Positions 1 to 5,717 are shown, counted from the first letter of the stretch. The stretch is DNA of 7,991 nt from CASQEL01 sp036655975 (GCA_036655975.1 JAVVPD010000094.1:1-7991), one strand, 5' to 3'. Numbers and translations: made by a program. Notes: generated from the letters alone by a model not told the origin.

Positions 1-580
1 AATCTTGGGGATAGTCCTGCAAAGAGGTGTCGGGCAAAGCACTGACCGGCACTGGGGATAATGGCGCCGCACCTTGCAAAAAGGCCACGCACTGGCACAA
101 ATTTTCGGGGGCGAACACGGGCAATCCCCGCACCACGGCGGCTTCATAGGCATTGCCTGGGCTGACAAACAAGCCGCGCCCTTGCTCACTGCGCGCTAAT
201 ATGGCCAGTGGCAAGGCTCCCGGTGCAGGCTTAATACTGCCGGTCAGCGACAATTCTCCGGCAAAAAAATAGCCCTGAACCGCTTCGGGGGATAAAACTT
301 CCGCCGCCACCAGCAGGCCCACGGCTAAAGGCAAATCATAGGCGGCGCCACTTTTGCGGCAATCGGCGGGGGCTAAATTCACCGTAATGCGCGCGGGGGG
401 AATTTTAAACCCGCTGGAACGCAAGGCAGCAAACACTCTGTCTTTGGCCTCGCGCACGGCCCCTTCAGCCAGCCCCACCATGGTAAAGGCCGGCATGCCC
501 TGCCGGTTCAGGTCTACCTCAAGGTCCACCCGAAAGGCGTCCACCCCGTGCAGCCCCCCACAGAACAGCCGAACAAACAC
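1..580 (-). CDS. comM: ComM/YifB-family Mg-chelatase-like AAA+ ATPase, N-terminal part (truncated by window edge)
   Basis: Only the first 193 codons are present; the gene continues past the left edge. The translation begins MFVRLFCGGLHGVDAFRV and continues with the S5-like N-terminal domain typical of ComM/YifB: a VDLNRQGMPAFTMVGLAEGA stretch (about 22-41), then AVREAKDRVFAAL, a KIPPARITVNLAPAD stretch, and GAAYDLPLAVGLL (about 79-91), which match the family's conserved blocks. The Walker A/B ATPase and C-terminal Mg-chelatase regions would lie outside the window. In known members ComM is a hexameric helicase that promotes branch migration during natural transformation; that role is carried over from the family. 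The start is a GTG at 580, one base after the lepB stop, with an in-frame stop just upstream, so a start much further upstream is not possible. Tight spacing implies co-transcription with lepB. Because the start codon is GTG and the Shine-Dalgarno is weak, translation may depend on coupling to lepB. Confidence 0.88.
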   Translation of the reverse strand, partial: MFVRLFCGGLHGVDAFRVDLEVDLNRQGMPAFTMVGLAEGAVREAKDRVFAALRSSGFKIPPARITVNLAPADCRKSGAAYDLPLAVGLLVAAEVLSPEAVQGYFFAGELSLTGSIKPAPGALPLAILARSEQGRGLFVSPGNAYEAAVVRGLPVFAPENLCQCVAFLQGAAPLSPVPVSALPDTSLQDYPQD

Positions 581-581
581 G

Positions 582-1211
582 TTATTCTACGGCCTTACCA
601 AAACGTTCCCAACGCACATTCCCCAAACCTTCAGAAGACCAATAAATGCGCCAGGCCTTGCCACGGATGGCAGACTTTTCGACAAAACCCCAAAAGCGCG
701 AATCTTGTGAATTATCACGATTGTCGCCCATAACAAAATATTTGCCTTGGGGGACGGTCACGGGGCCAAAATTGTCGCGGATGCGTTCAATACGCTTGGG
801 CTCGGTGTGGCGAATATAGGCTTCCTGCACCGCCTGTCCGTTGCGGTACAATTGCTTGTCGCGCACTTCCATCACGTCACCGGGGATACCAACAATACGT
901 TTAATATAGTCCAACGATGGATTATTGGGATATTCAAACACGATAATATCCCCCCGCACGGGGTCTGGCCCATCCACCGCATAGGTATTGCTGAAAGGCC
1001 ACTTGACGCCGTAGGAAAATTTGTTCACCAGTAGGTGGTCACCCACAAGTAAGGTTTCCAGCATGGATTCCGAGGGGATTTTAAAGGCCTGCACCACAAA
1101 GGTACGGATAACCATCGCCAAAAGCAGCGCCACCACCAAGGCTTCAGCATATTCACGCAACAAGGATTTCTCCTTGGGAGAATTATCCCGTAAGTTTTTA
1201 AAATCAGTCAT
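582..1211 (-). CDS. lepB: Signal peptidase I
   Basis: The 209-aa protein is the membrane-bound serine protease that removes signal peptides from exported proteins on the outer face of the cytoplasmic membrane. One hydrophobic anchor spans about residues 23-43. The catalytic serine lies in PSESMLETLLVGD (Ser49) and the general-base lysine in DYIKRIVGIPGD (Lys104), giving the Ser/Lys dyad of family S26. The conserved box GDNRDNSQDSRFWG is at 162-175. The length is that of the compact one-anchor type rather than the 324-aa two-anchor E. coli enzyme. The ATG at 1211 has a strong GGAAGGA ribosome binding site 3-4 nt upstream. It is the first visible gene of a leftward unit with the comM-like gene. 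The neighbouring divergent pair encodes two exported proteins, one with a type I signal peptide, but that adjacency need not be functional. Confidence 0.97.
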   Translation of the reverse strand: MTDFKNLRDNSPKEKSLLREYAEALVVALLLAMVIRTFVVQAFKIPSESMLETLLVGDHLLVNKFSYGVKWPFSNTYAVDGPDPVRGDIIVFEYPNNPSLDYIKRIVGIPGDVMEVRDKQLYRNGQAVQEAYIRHTEPKRIERIRDNFGPVTVPQGKYFVMGDNRDNSQDSRFWGFVEKSAIRGKAWRIYWSSEGLGNVRWERFGKAVE

Positions 1212-1297
1212 ATTTCCTTCCGTTTATGTCATGAACGGCGCGCAAGGGGCGCCCTATTCTGCGCGAAACACGCAGGAATTTCTGCAAAACTACGGGG

Positions 1298-1326
1298 AGT
1301 ATGCACTGACACGAAAACAAGTGCAA
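1298..1326 (-). promoter_or_regulatory. Candidate sigma70 promoter for lepB-comM
   Basis: Read on the minus strand, TTGCAC (1321-1326) and CATACT (1298-1303) are separated by exactly 17 bp. The match is 3/6 to the -35 consensus and 4/6 to the -10 consensus. It would give a leader of about 80 nt before lepB. This is the best-spaced pair I found in the intergenic region on this strand, but the match is modest and the assignment tentative. Confidence 0.28.
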
Positions 1327-1342
1327 GGAGCTTTTCCGCACG

Positions 1343-1354
1343 CAGGCCGGCCTG
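1343..1354. repeat. 12-bp perfect palindrome in divergent intergenic region
   Basis: CAGGCCGGCCTG is a perfect 12-bp palindrome lying between the divergently transcribed lepB and fecR-like genes. Short complementary GCAC (1338-1341) and GTGC (1359-1362) flank it with uneven spacing. A perfect palindrome of this size in a shared promoter region could be an operator for a dimeric regulator. No regulator can be named from the sequence. Confidence 0.35.
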
Positions 1355-1389
1355 GCTTGTGCAGAATACAGAACTCGAGCTTGCTTTTC

Positions 1390-1419
1390 TTGAAAATTTC
1401 GTAGAGAATTTTTTGTAAA
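1390..1419 (+). promoter_or_regulatory. Candidate promoter for the fecR-ompA pair
   Basis: TTGAAA (1390-1395) and TGTAAA (1414-1419) are separated by 18 bp, each matching 4/6 or better to the sigma70 boxes, within an AT-rich stretch. Transcription would begin near 1426, giving a leader of about 40 nt. Support is by motif and position only. Confidence 0.35.
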
Positions 1420-1454
1420 CCCTCTAGCAGGGATCATTTCACCACACCCAACGC

Positions 1455-1460
1455 AGGAGG
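1455..1460 (+). promoter_or_regulatory. Ribosome binding site that fixes the FecR-protein start
   Basis: AGGAGG here is a full-consensus Shine-Dalgarno. It lies only 1 nt before the ATG at 1462 but 7 nt before the ATG at 1468. The usual spacing therefore selects 1468 as the start, two codons inside the longest reading frame. Confidence 0.8.
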
Positions 1461-1467
1461 AATGTTC

Positions 1468-1905
1468 ATGAAAGGTATGATTCTGGCTTTATTGACTATG
1501 CTGTTGGCTCTGGGGGGTAGTGCGGAGGCCTCCGAGCAGATCGGAAACGTCAAAACACTTTCCGGCACGGCCTATGTGCAGCGTGGAGACACACAGTTAC
1601 GTCCTGCCCTTGGTGACACTTTGCAGGTGCAAGACCGTGTACGCACCGGCGCGGATGGCAGCATTGGCATCAGTTTTGTGGACGGAACCCGCCTGAGCCT
1701 TGGCCCTTCCAGTGATGTGGCCCTGCGTGACTATGTATTTGCGCCCCAAGAAAACACGTTCGCCTTTTCTCTGGAATTGCTCAAAGGCACTGCCGCCTAC
1801 ATTTCGGGCCGTCTGGGAAAATTGTCCCCAGACTCGGTAAAAATCGCCACGCCTCATGTCACTATTGGCATCCGTGGAACAAGCTTCGCCCTAAAGGTAA
1901 ATTAA
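1468..1905 (+). CDS. Secreted FecR-domain protein
   Basis: The product is 145 aa from the ATG at 1468. Residues 1-21 form a type I signal peptide: MKG, a hydrophobic core, then A-E-A before Ser22 as the probable signal-peptidase site. The mature part matches the FecR domain: GDTLQVQDRVRTGADGSIGI (about 49-68), VDGTRLSLGPSS, a LLKGTAAYISGRLG stretch, and the closing KIATPHVTIGIRGTSFAL block (125-142). In FecR itself this periplasmic domain relays an outer-membrane signal through a transmembrane segment to a sigma factor. Here there is no transmembrane anchor and no sigma gene beside it, so a classical FecR regulatory role is unlikely. The protein is a free periplasmic or surface module. Its stop is one base before the start of an OmpA-type lipoprotein, so the two are almost certainly co-translated and may act together in the envelope. 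The exact function is not known. Confidence 0.88.
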   Translation: MKGMILALLTMLLALGGSAEASEQIGNVKTLSGTAYVQRGDTQLRPALGDTLQVQDRVRTGADGSIGISFVDGTRLSLGPSSDVALRDYVFAPQENTFAFSLELLKGTAAYISGRLGKLSPDSVKIATPHVTIGIRGTSFALKVN

Positions 1906-1906
1906 T

Positions 1907-2494
1907 ATGGTACGCCTATACACGCTTCTCATGGCCTGTTGTTTGTTGCTTGGTGCCTGTGCCAAAACCACGGTAGTGCTTCTGCCCGACGAGAGTGGCA
2001 AGGTCGGCGAAATTGTTGTGCAGGCCGCTGGGGACAAGGCCACACTTTCTCTGGAAGACCAGCACGTGGACGCTAATCCGAGCGGCCTTTCCAAAGTCAC
2101 TATTTTGTCGCGAGCCACGGTGGAAAAAACCTTCAGCGTCACCCTCAAAGCTTTACCGGAAAAAGCGGAAAGCACCTTGGTATATTTCAAGAGCGAATCC
2201 GCACAGCCTACGCCAGAATCCTTGCGGCAATTGCCGCTGGTTGTGGAACAGCTGAAAGCACGCACCGCGCCTTCCGTGGAATTGTTTGGGCATACGGATC
2301 ATTTGGGCGATGGTGCCTACAACCAAAAGTTGTCGGACGACCGTGCCAGCGAAGTGCGTCGCCTGCTTATTAAGGAAGGCGTACCCGAAGCCCATATCCG
2401 CATGCGGGGCTTCGGCGCCCGCGACCCGCTGTTCCCGCCCCGAGAAGGCAAGGCGGAACCGCGCAATCGTCGTGTGGAAATTTTTGTGCGTTAA
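1907..2494 (+). CDS. OmpA-family outer-membrane lipoprotein, peptidoglycan-binding
   Basis: The 195-aa product begins with a lipoprotein signal peptide ending in the lipobox LGAC, so Cys18 would be lipidated. Ala at +2 favours the outer membrane. Residues about 20-88 are an unassigned linker or domain. Residues about 90-195 are an OmpA C-terminal domain: LVYFKSES, VELFGHTDHLGDGAYNQKLS, RASEVRRLLIKEGV, RMRGFGARDP and the closing NRRVEIFV. Asp131 of GHTD and Arg146, 15 residues later, are spaced as in the OmpA pair that holds the diaminopimelate of peptidoglycan. The protein probably tethers the outer membrane to the wall, like Pal. It lacks Tol-Pal neighbours, so it is not called pal. The start ATG is one base after the fecR-like stop, with AAGG at 1894-1897 as a weak ribosome site, which points to translational coupling. 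A strong hairpin follows 6 nt after the stop. Confidence 0.92.
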   Translation: MVRLYTLLMACCLLLGACAKTTVVLLPDESGKVGEIVVQAAGDKATLSLEDQHVDANPSGLSKVTILSRATVEKTFSVTLKALPEKAESTLVYFKSESAQPTPESLRQLPLVVEQLKARTAPSVELFGHTDHLGDGAYNQKLSDDRASEVRRLLIKEGVPEAHIRMRGFGARDPLFPPREGKAEPRNRRVEIFVR

Positions 2495-2500
2495 TCTGTG

Positions 2501-2572
2501 ATATCGTTCATAAAAACGCTCAATTTCTGACAACAGATCTTGAGCGTTTTTATGGCTATGAACGATATTTTT
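2501..2572. terminator. Bidirectional rho-independent terminator (long inverted repeat)
   Basis: Arms at 2501-2523 and 2540-2568 are complementary end to end, except that the right arm has 6 extra bases that bulge out. The inner part is AAAACGCTCAA against TTGAGCGTTTT; the outer part is ATATCGTTCAT against ATGAACGATAT. The 16-nt loop can fold further through TCTG/CAGA closing ACAA. T-runs follow the stem in both directions: TTTTT at 2568-2572 on the plus strand, and the TTTTT after the inner stem on the minus strand. It lies between the ends of the ompA-like gene (2494) and rfbG (2576), which converge, so one structure would serve both. Confidence 0.85.
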
Positions 2573-2575
2573 GTT

Positions 2576-3688
2576 CTATTTCACCCATGCGAGACCGCGA
2601 TGTTCCGCCACCGTGGCATAGGCCGAAATCTGCCCAAGGGTAAAGGATAACATATTGGGTGCAGCCTTGCCGCTGTTCTGAGCATAGAAGGCGTGATACC
2701 ATTCCGCAGTATAGCGGACAGTTTCCTCAAAATTCAGGGTAGCCTTCCAGTGCAGGTGGGCAAGAGCCTTGTCACAACACAGTTTGAGCAGGGTGCATTC
2801 TTTCATGTTGGCCTGCCCTTCACGGTTCATCTGACGACGAAAGCGGGGCCAGTGGGTGGCGAGGGCGTCAACCACTTCGGCTACGGTATTATTTACATCG
2901 GCGGCGGGGCCAAAATTGTAGGCTTCGCGATTCAGATTGAAAGGCGTGTTTTCACCGCTAAACAGCTTGGCCCCCAACCACAAATATCCGGATAAGGGTT
3001 CCAGCACATGCTGCCACGGGCGCGTAGCCCAAGGGCTACGAATTTCTACGGCTTCTCCCTTGGCCCAAGCGCGGGCGCAGTCAGGCACAATACGGTCGGT
3101 GGCCCAATCGCCGCCGCCAATAACATTGCCGGCGCGAGTGGTGGCGCAGGCCGGGCCGTTTTTGAAGAAAGATTTAAAGTAGGAATGGGCGATAATTTCT
3201 GCACAACTTTTGGACGCGCTGTAAGGATCTTCACCACCAAGATGGTCTTGCTCACGATAGCCATACACCCATTCGTCGTTGCGGTAGCACTTGTCACTGG
3301 TAATACAGACCACAGCCTTAACCGAAGGTGTCACGCGCACGGCTTCAAGAATATTGAGTGTGCCCATCATGTTGGCTTCAAAAGTTCCTGCGGGATCATC
3401 GTAAGACTTACGCACCAACGCTTGCGCCGCAAGATGAAAAACAATCTCTGGGGCAAAATCCTGCACGGCTTTAGTGAGTGTAGCGCGGTCGCGCACATCG
3501 CCGCGTATATCGGTGATGCGGCTGGCAAGACCCATCACCTCAAAATGTGCAGGCTGGGTAGGGATGCCATCGGAATAGCCCGCCACATCCGCCCCGAGAG
3601 ACAGCAACCACGCCGCCATCCACGAGCCTTTGAAGCCGGTGTGCCCGGTAATCAACACCCTGCGGCCTTTATACAGATCATTGAACAT
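2576..3688 (-). CDS. rfbG: CDP-glucose 4,6-dehydratase
   Basis: The 370-aa extended short-chain dehydrogenase/reductase would convert CDP-glucose to CDP-4-keto-6-deoxyglucose in the cytoplasm with bound NAD. The N-terminal Rossmann motif is TGHTGFKGSW (14-23), a form characteristic of this subfamily. Further blocks are VFHLAAQALVRKSY, the ITSDKCY segment with TSDK at 130-133, and the catalytic YSASK with Tyr156 and Lys160. RAGNVIGGGDWATDRIVPD and the RPWQHVLEPLSGYL stretch are also typical of RfbG/DdhB. The length is near the family's usual 355-370 aa. The start was set at the ATG at 3688, with AAGGAAA 5 nt upstream. The longer frame back to 3733 would overlap rfbF and has no better ribosome site. 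It lies 26 bp after rfbF in one operon and ends at the shared terminator. The usual next gene, a 3-dehydratase (rfbH/ddhC), is absent. Confidence 0.95.
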   Translation of the reverse strand: MFNDLYKGRRVLITGHTGFKGSWMAAWLLSLGADVAGYSDGIPTQPAHFEVMGLASRITDIRGDVRDRATLTKAVQDFAPEIVFHLAAQALVRKSYDDPAGTFEANMMGTLNILEAVRVTPSVKAVVCITSDKCYRNDEWVYGYREQDHLGGEDPYSASKSCAEIIAHSYFKSFFKNGPACATTRAGNVIGGGDWATDRIVPDCARAWAKGEAVEIRSPWATRPWQHVLEPLSGYLWLGAKLFSGENTPFNLNREAYNFGPAADVNNTVAEVVDALATHWPRFRRQMNREGQANMKECTLLKLCCDKALAHLHWKATLNFEETVRYTAEWYHAFYAQNSGKAAPNMLSFTLGQISAYATVAEHRGLAWVK

Positions 3689-3714
3689 ACTATTTCCTTG
3701 GTATTCTCGTGTGG

Positions 3715-4491
3715 TTAGCGTTGTCCGGCCCAAAAGGCCTGCCCTTTATCCCACAGTGCGTTAAGTTTTTGCGAGTCGCGCAGCGTATCCATACATTCCC
3801 ACTGCCCGTCGTGCGCGTACATGGACAATTGGCCTTCGGCGGCGAGCCGTTGCAGGGGTTCTTTTTCGAGATCGCAGTGTTCATCTTCGGACAAATAATC
3901 CAAAAATTCGCGTTTAAACACGAAAAAGCCGCAGTTGATATATTCGTTCAACACGGGTTTTTCTTCCCAAGACAGAATATTGCCCTGATCATCTGTTGTG
4001 ACGGCACCAAAGCGGGAGGGCATACGCACCCCCGTGAAGGTACCTATCTTGCCAGATTTTTTGTGAAAGTCGATAAGCTTGTCCACGTTGATGTCGGACA
4101 CCCCGTCACCGTAGGTGACCATAAAACGATCGGTGTCAATGTGCTTGGCAACCCTTTTGATACGCGCGCCCTTCAGGGTTTCCTCGCCGGTGTCACAGAG
4201 GGTGACGCGCCAATCTACGCAGGAATTCAGCTCGTGGGGCAAAATTTTGCCGGTGCTGAGATCCACCGTGAAATCGGTATTACGCAATTTGTAGTCGTGA
4301 AAATATTGTTTAATGACTTCACCCTTATACCCGAGGGGAAGCACAAAATCTTTAAAGCCGAAACGCGCATAGATGGACATGATGTGCCAAAGCACGGGGC
4401 GCGGGCCGATTTCGACCATAGGCTTGGGTTTGAACGCGGTTTCTTCACGCAGGCGCGTACCCTTACCGCCGCACATAATAATGACCTTCAT
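3715..4491 (-). CDS. rfbF: Glucose-1-phosphate cytidylyltransferase
   Basis: The 258-aa nucleotidyltransferase makes CDP-glucose and pyrophosphate from CTP and glucose-1-phosphate, the first step to CDP-linked deoxysugars. The nucleotide-binding signature CGGKGTRLREET is at 7-18 with PKPM at 22-25. YGDGVSDIN (127-135) supplies metal-binding aspartate. EEKP (176-179), YINCGFFVF (184-192) and WECMDTLRD (231-239) complete the family pattern. The length equals the roughly 257 aa of characterised RfbF/DdhA. One small oddity is Cys187 where the family usually has Gly in the NGGF motif. The start ATG at 4491 has GGGAG 6 nt upstream; the TTG at 4506 that would extend the frame lies upstream of that site and was rejected. 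The gene is first in a two-gene operon with rfbG and has its own promoter. Confidence 0.95.
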   Translation of the reverse strand: MKVIIMCGGKGTRLREETAFKPKPMVEIGPRPVLWHIMSIYARFGFKDFVLPLGYKGEVIKQYFHDYKLRNTDFTVDLSTGKILPHELNSCVDWRVTLCDTGEETLKGARIKRVAKHIDTDRFMVTYGDGVSDINVDKLIDFHKKSGKIGTFTGVRMPSRFGAVTTDDQGNILSWEEKPVLNEYINCGFFVFKREFLDYLSEDEHCDLEKEPLQRLAAEGQLSMYAHDGQWECMDTLRDSQKLNALWDKGQAFWAGQR

Positions 4492-4524
4492 AGTGTTCTC
4501 CCGCAAAGCAGGTTGTTAATGTGT

Positions 4525-4541
4525 AGGCTTACTGAAAGCCT
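4525..4541 (-). promoter_or_regulatory. Hairpin/operator-like inverted repeat at the rfbFG transcript start
   Basis: AGGCTT and AAGCCT form a perfect 6-bp inverted repeat around a 5-nt spacer. It begins about 5 bp downstream of the rfbF -10 box, so it overlaps the predicted transcription start (about 4539) and the first bases of the mRNA. It could be a repressor operator or a 5' stabilising hairpin. Which of these applies cannot be told from sequence. Confidence 0.4.
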
Positions 4542-4545
4542 CTGT

Positions 4546-4574
4546 ATTTTAGCAGAAGCTTTAGGCAATGTGAA
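4546..4574 (-). promoter_or_regulatory. Sigma70-type promoter of rfbFG
   Basis: On the minus strand, TTCACA (4569-4574) matches the -35 consensus 5/6 and TAAAAT (4546-4551) matches the -10 consensus 5/6, with the ideal 17-bp spacer. TGC directly before the -10 box gives an extended -10 element. The predicted start is near 4539, leaving a leader of about 48 nt before rfbF. This is the best promoter match in the window and implies that rfbFG is transcribed independently of the upstream dctP gene. Confidence 0.7.
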
Positions 4575-4577
4575 GGT

Positions 4578-4599
4578 GGGGGAAGGGCGGGGAAAGGGG
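4578..4599 (+). other. Canonical G-quadruplex motif upstream of rfbFG promoter
   Basis: Four G-runs of 5, 3, 4 and 4 are separated by loops of 2, 1 and 3 bases (AA, C, AAA), satisfying the G3+ N1-7 rule with very short loops. It lies on the plus strand, the template strand for the leftward genes, starting 4 bp upstream of the rfbF -35 box. The complementary RNA read from dctP would be C-rich and G-poor, which also resembles a Rho-loading site. Confidence 0.55.
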
Positions 4600-4654
4600 T
4601 ACCCGGAGGTAGGGACGGCCTGCTTACCCAGCCCGTCCCTGCAATTTTCGGGTA
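4600..4654 (-). terminator. Nested inverted repeat downstream of dctP, probable 3' hairpin
   Basis: An 8-bp perfect stem AGGGACGG/CCGTCCCT (4611-4618 with 4633-4640) encloses a further CTG/CAG stem and a 6-nt loop. A second 6-bp pair TACCCG/CGGGTA (4600-4605 with 4649-4654) encloses the whole. It begins 5 bp beyond the dctP stop. On the minus strand no T-run follows, only a C/T-rich tract, so it is not a classical intrinsic terminator. It may protect the 3' end or work with Rho. Read rightward, a short TTTT follows the inner stem, but no plus-strand gene ends here. Confidence 0.5.
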
Positions 4655-4659
4655 TACAT

Positions 4660-5658
4660 TTATTTTTTGATGGCCTCGCGCACCTGTTGCACCAAGGCGG
4701 GTGGAACTTGTTTAGCGAATTGTGTGTAGATGCCCTGCGTGGCCTGCTGCCATTGGGCGCGTTCTTCAGGACTTATTACCACTACCTTTATGCCCATTTG
4801 TTGCATTTTTTCTACAATCATTTTTTCATTTTCACGAATCATGTTGCGTTCCAACAACTGAACTTCATGGAAAGTGTCAAGGAACATCTTCTTATCTGTA
4901 GGCGAGAGGGTGTTCATGAATTTTTTAGACATCATGACCATGTGAGGGCTGTAGAAACTATTGATAATGGTAACATTTTTGTTTACTTCGTGAAAATTGT
5001 TATACCACGCGAGATTTAGGTCAATGTCCACGCCGTCCACGGTACCTTGCTGCAAGGCGGTATAGACTTCACTCCAGCCCATGGGGGTGGGATTCATTCC
5101 CAGTAATTTGAGAATACTCAGATGGGCTTTAGAATTGGTAGCGCGAATTTTCATGCCCTTGGCATCGTTGAGTACCGTAATAGCTTTTTTCCCGTTATAC
5201 AGATTACGAAAACCAATGTCGATATAGCCAAGCCCTATAATTCCCGTACGTTCCAGAGATTTTGCCAATTCTTGACCAATGGGGCCGTCGGTAATGATGT
5301 CGGTGGAGGCATAGTCGGAAAACAGGAAAGGCATGTCGAAGAGCAAAAGTTTATCATTGGCGATGGAAAGATTGGAGGTGCTCTCCGACCCCATTTGCAG
5401 CATGCCCATTTGTAGGCCTTGGATAACGCTGCTGGCATTGCCAAACTTAGAACTGTCCAGCACATCCACCCGGAATTTTCCGTTGGAGCGCTGTTCAATG
5501 AGTTGTTTGAAGGTGATGAAAGCCTGTCCCATGGGATGTTGGGGCACGTTGGGGTGAGCAAGCTTTACCATAATGGGCGCCGCCGTGGTCGGCACAGGTA
5601 AGGATAGGCCCATGAGACCAAAAATTGCCAAATACATTCCGGTAAAAAGTCTTTTCAT
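4660..5658 (-). CDS. dctP: TRAP transporter periplasmic solute-binding receptor (DctP family)
   Basis: The 332-aa receptor captures an organic, usually carboxylated, solute in the periplasm and hands it to the TRAP permease. A signal peptide covers about residues 1-27 (MKR, hydrophobic core, TTAA). The mature part shows DctP-family blocks: VKLAHPNVPQHPMGQA (31-46), LLLFDMPFLF (104-113), GYIDIGFRNLYN (144-155), DAKGMKIRATNS (165-176), EVYTALQQGTVDG (197-209) and YSPHMVMMSKKF (236-247). Arg172 of MKIR is the conserved residue that salt-bridges the ligand carboxylate in studied receptors. After TVDG the segment is VDIDLNLAWYNNF rather than the common QENP-like form, so the substrate may be unusual. 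The start ATG at 5658 has GAGGAG 6 nt upstream. A TTG at 5679 would place that site inside the gene and was rejected. It is the last gene of the leftward operon with dctM and the unknown gene. The transported substrate is not identified. Confidence 0.94.
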   Translation of the reverse strand: MKRLFTGMYLAIFGLMGLSLPVPTTAAPIMVKLAHPNVPQHPMGQAFITFKQLIEQRSNGKFRVDVLDSSKFGNASSVIQGLQMGMLQMGSESTSNLSIANDKLLLFDMPFLFSDYASTDIITDGPIGQELAKSLERTGIIGLGYIDIGFRNLYNGKKAITVLNDAKGMKIRATNSKAHLSILKLLGMNPTPMGWSEVYTALQQGTVDGVDIDLNLAWYNNFHEVNKNVTIINSFYSPHMVMMSKKFMNTLSPTDKKMFLDTFHEVQLLERNMIRENEKMIVEKMQQMGIKVVVISPEERAQWQQATQGIYTQFAKQVPPALVQQVREAIKK

Positions 5659-5689
5659 GATATTCTCCTCTACTGTCAAAGGGGGAATA

Positions 5690-5717
5690 TGGCGGGCAAC
5701 ACCATGTTAACCCGCCA
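5690..5717 (-). repeat. Stem-loop between the unknown gene and dctP
   Basis: TGGCGGG pairs with CCCGCCA over 7 bp, and AAC/GTT adds 3 bp beyond a small internal loop, closing on 5 bases. It lies inside the 73-bp gap upstream of dctP, between the stop of the preceding gene and the dctP ribosome site. No T-run follows directly, so it is more likely an mRNA-processing or stability element, which in transporter operons can raise receptor levels over the permease. That role is inferred. Beside it, 5718-5728 holds a perfect CGTGT-T-ACACG repeat. Confidence 0.5.

Noticed and set aside
1421..1434. CCCT-CTAGC-AGGG small hairpin before the FecR gene
   Set aside because: Only a 4-bp stem; this is expected by chance and has no clear position-specific role.
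1204..1437. 77-aa minus-strand frame just upstream of lepB
   Set aside because: It overlaps the lepB ribosome site and start. The translation is rich in Arg, Ser and Cys with no domain, and it covers the predicted promoters and palindrome. It looks like chance.
3008..3718. 236-aa plus-strand open frame
   Set aside because: Antisense shadow of rfbG with no recognisable motifs.
3689..3733. 15-residue N-terminal extension of rfbG
   Set aside because: It would overlap the end of rfbF. The internal ATG at 3688 has a good AAGGAAA site and gives the normal family N-terminus.
4611..4648. Plus-strand terminator (hairpin followed by TTTT)
   Set aside because: No plus-strand gene lies upstream for it to end. 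The structure is better explained as the 3' hairpin of dctP on the minus strand.
3709..5019. 436-aa plus-strand open frame
   Set aside because: It runs antisense to rfbF and dctP, both of which have clear family motifs and ribosome sites. Its translation shows no family pattern, and it crosses an intergenic region with regulatory signals.
5674..5679. TTGACA just upstream of dctP as a -35 box or TTG start
   Set aside because: A -10 box would fall at or past the dctP start codon, and nothing there matches. As a start codon it would put the GAGGAG ribosome site inside the gene.
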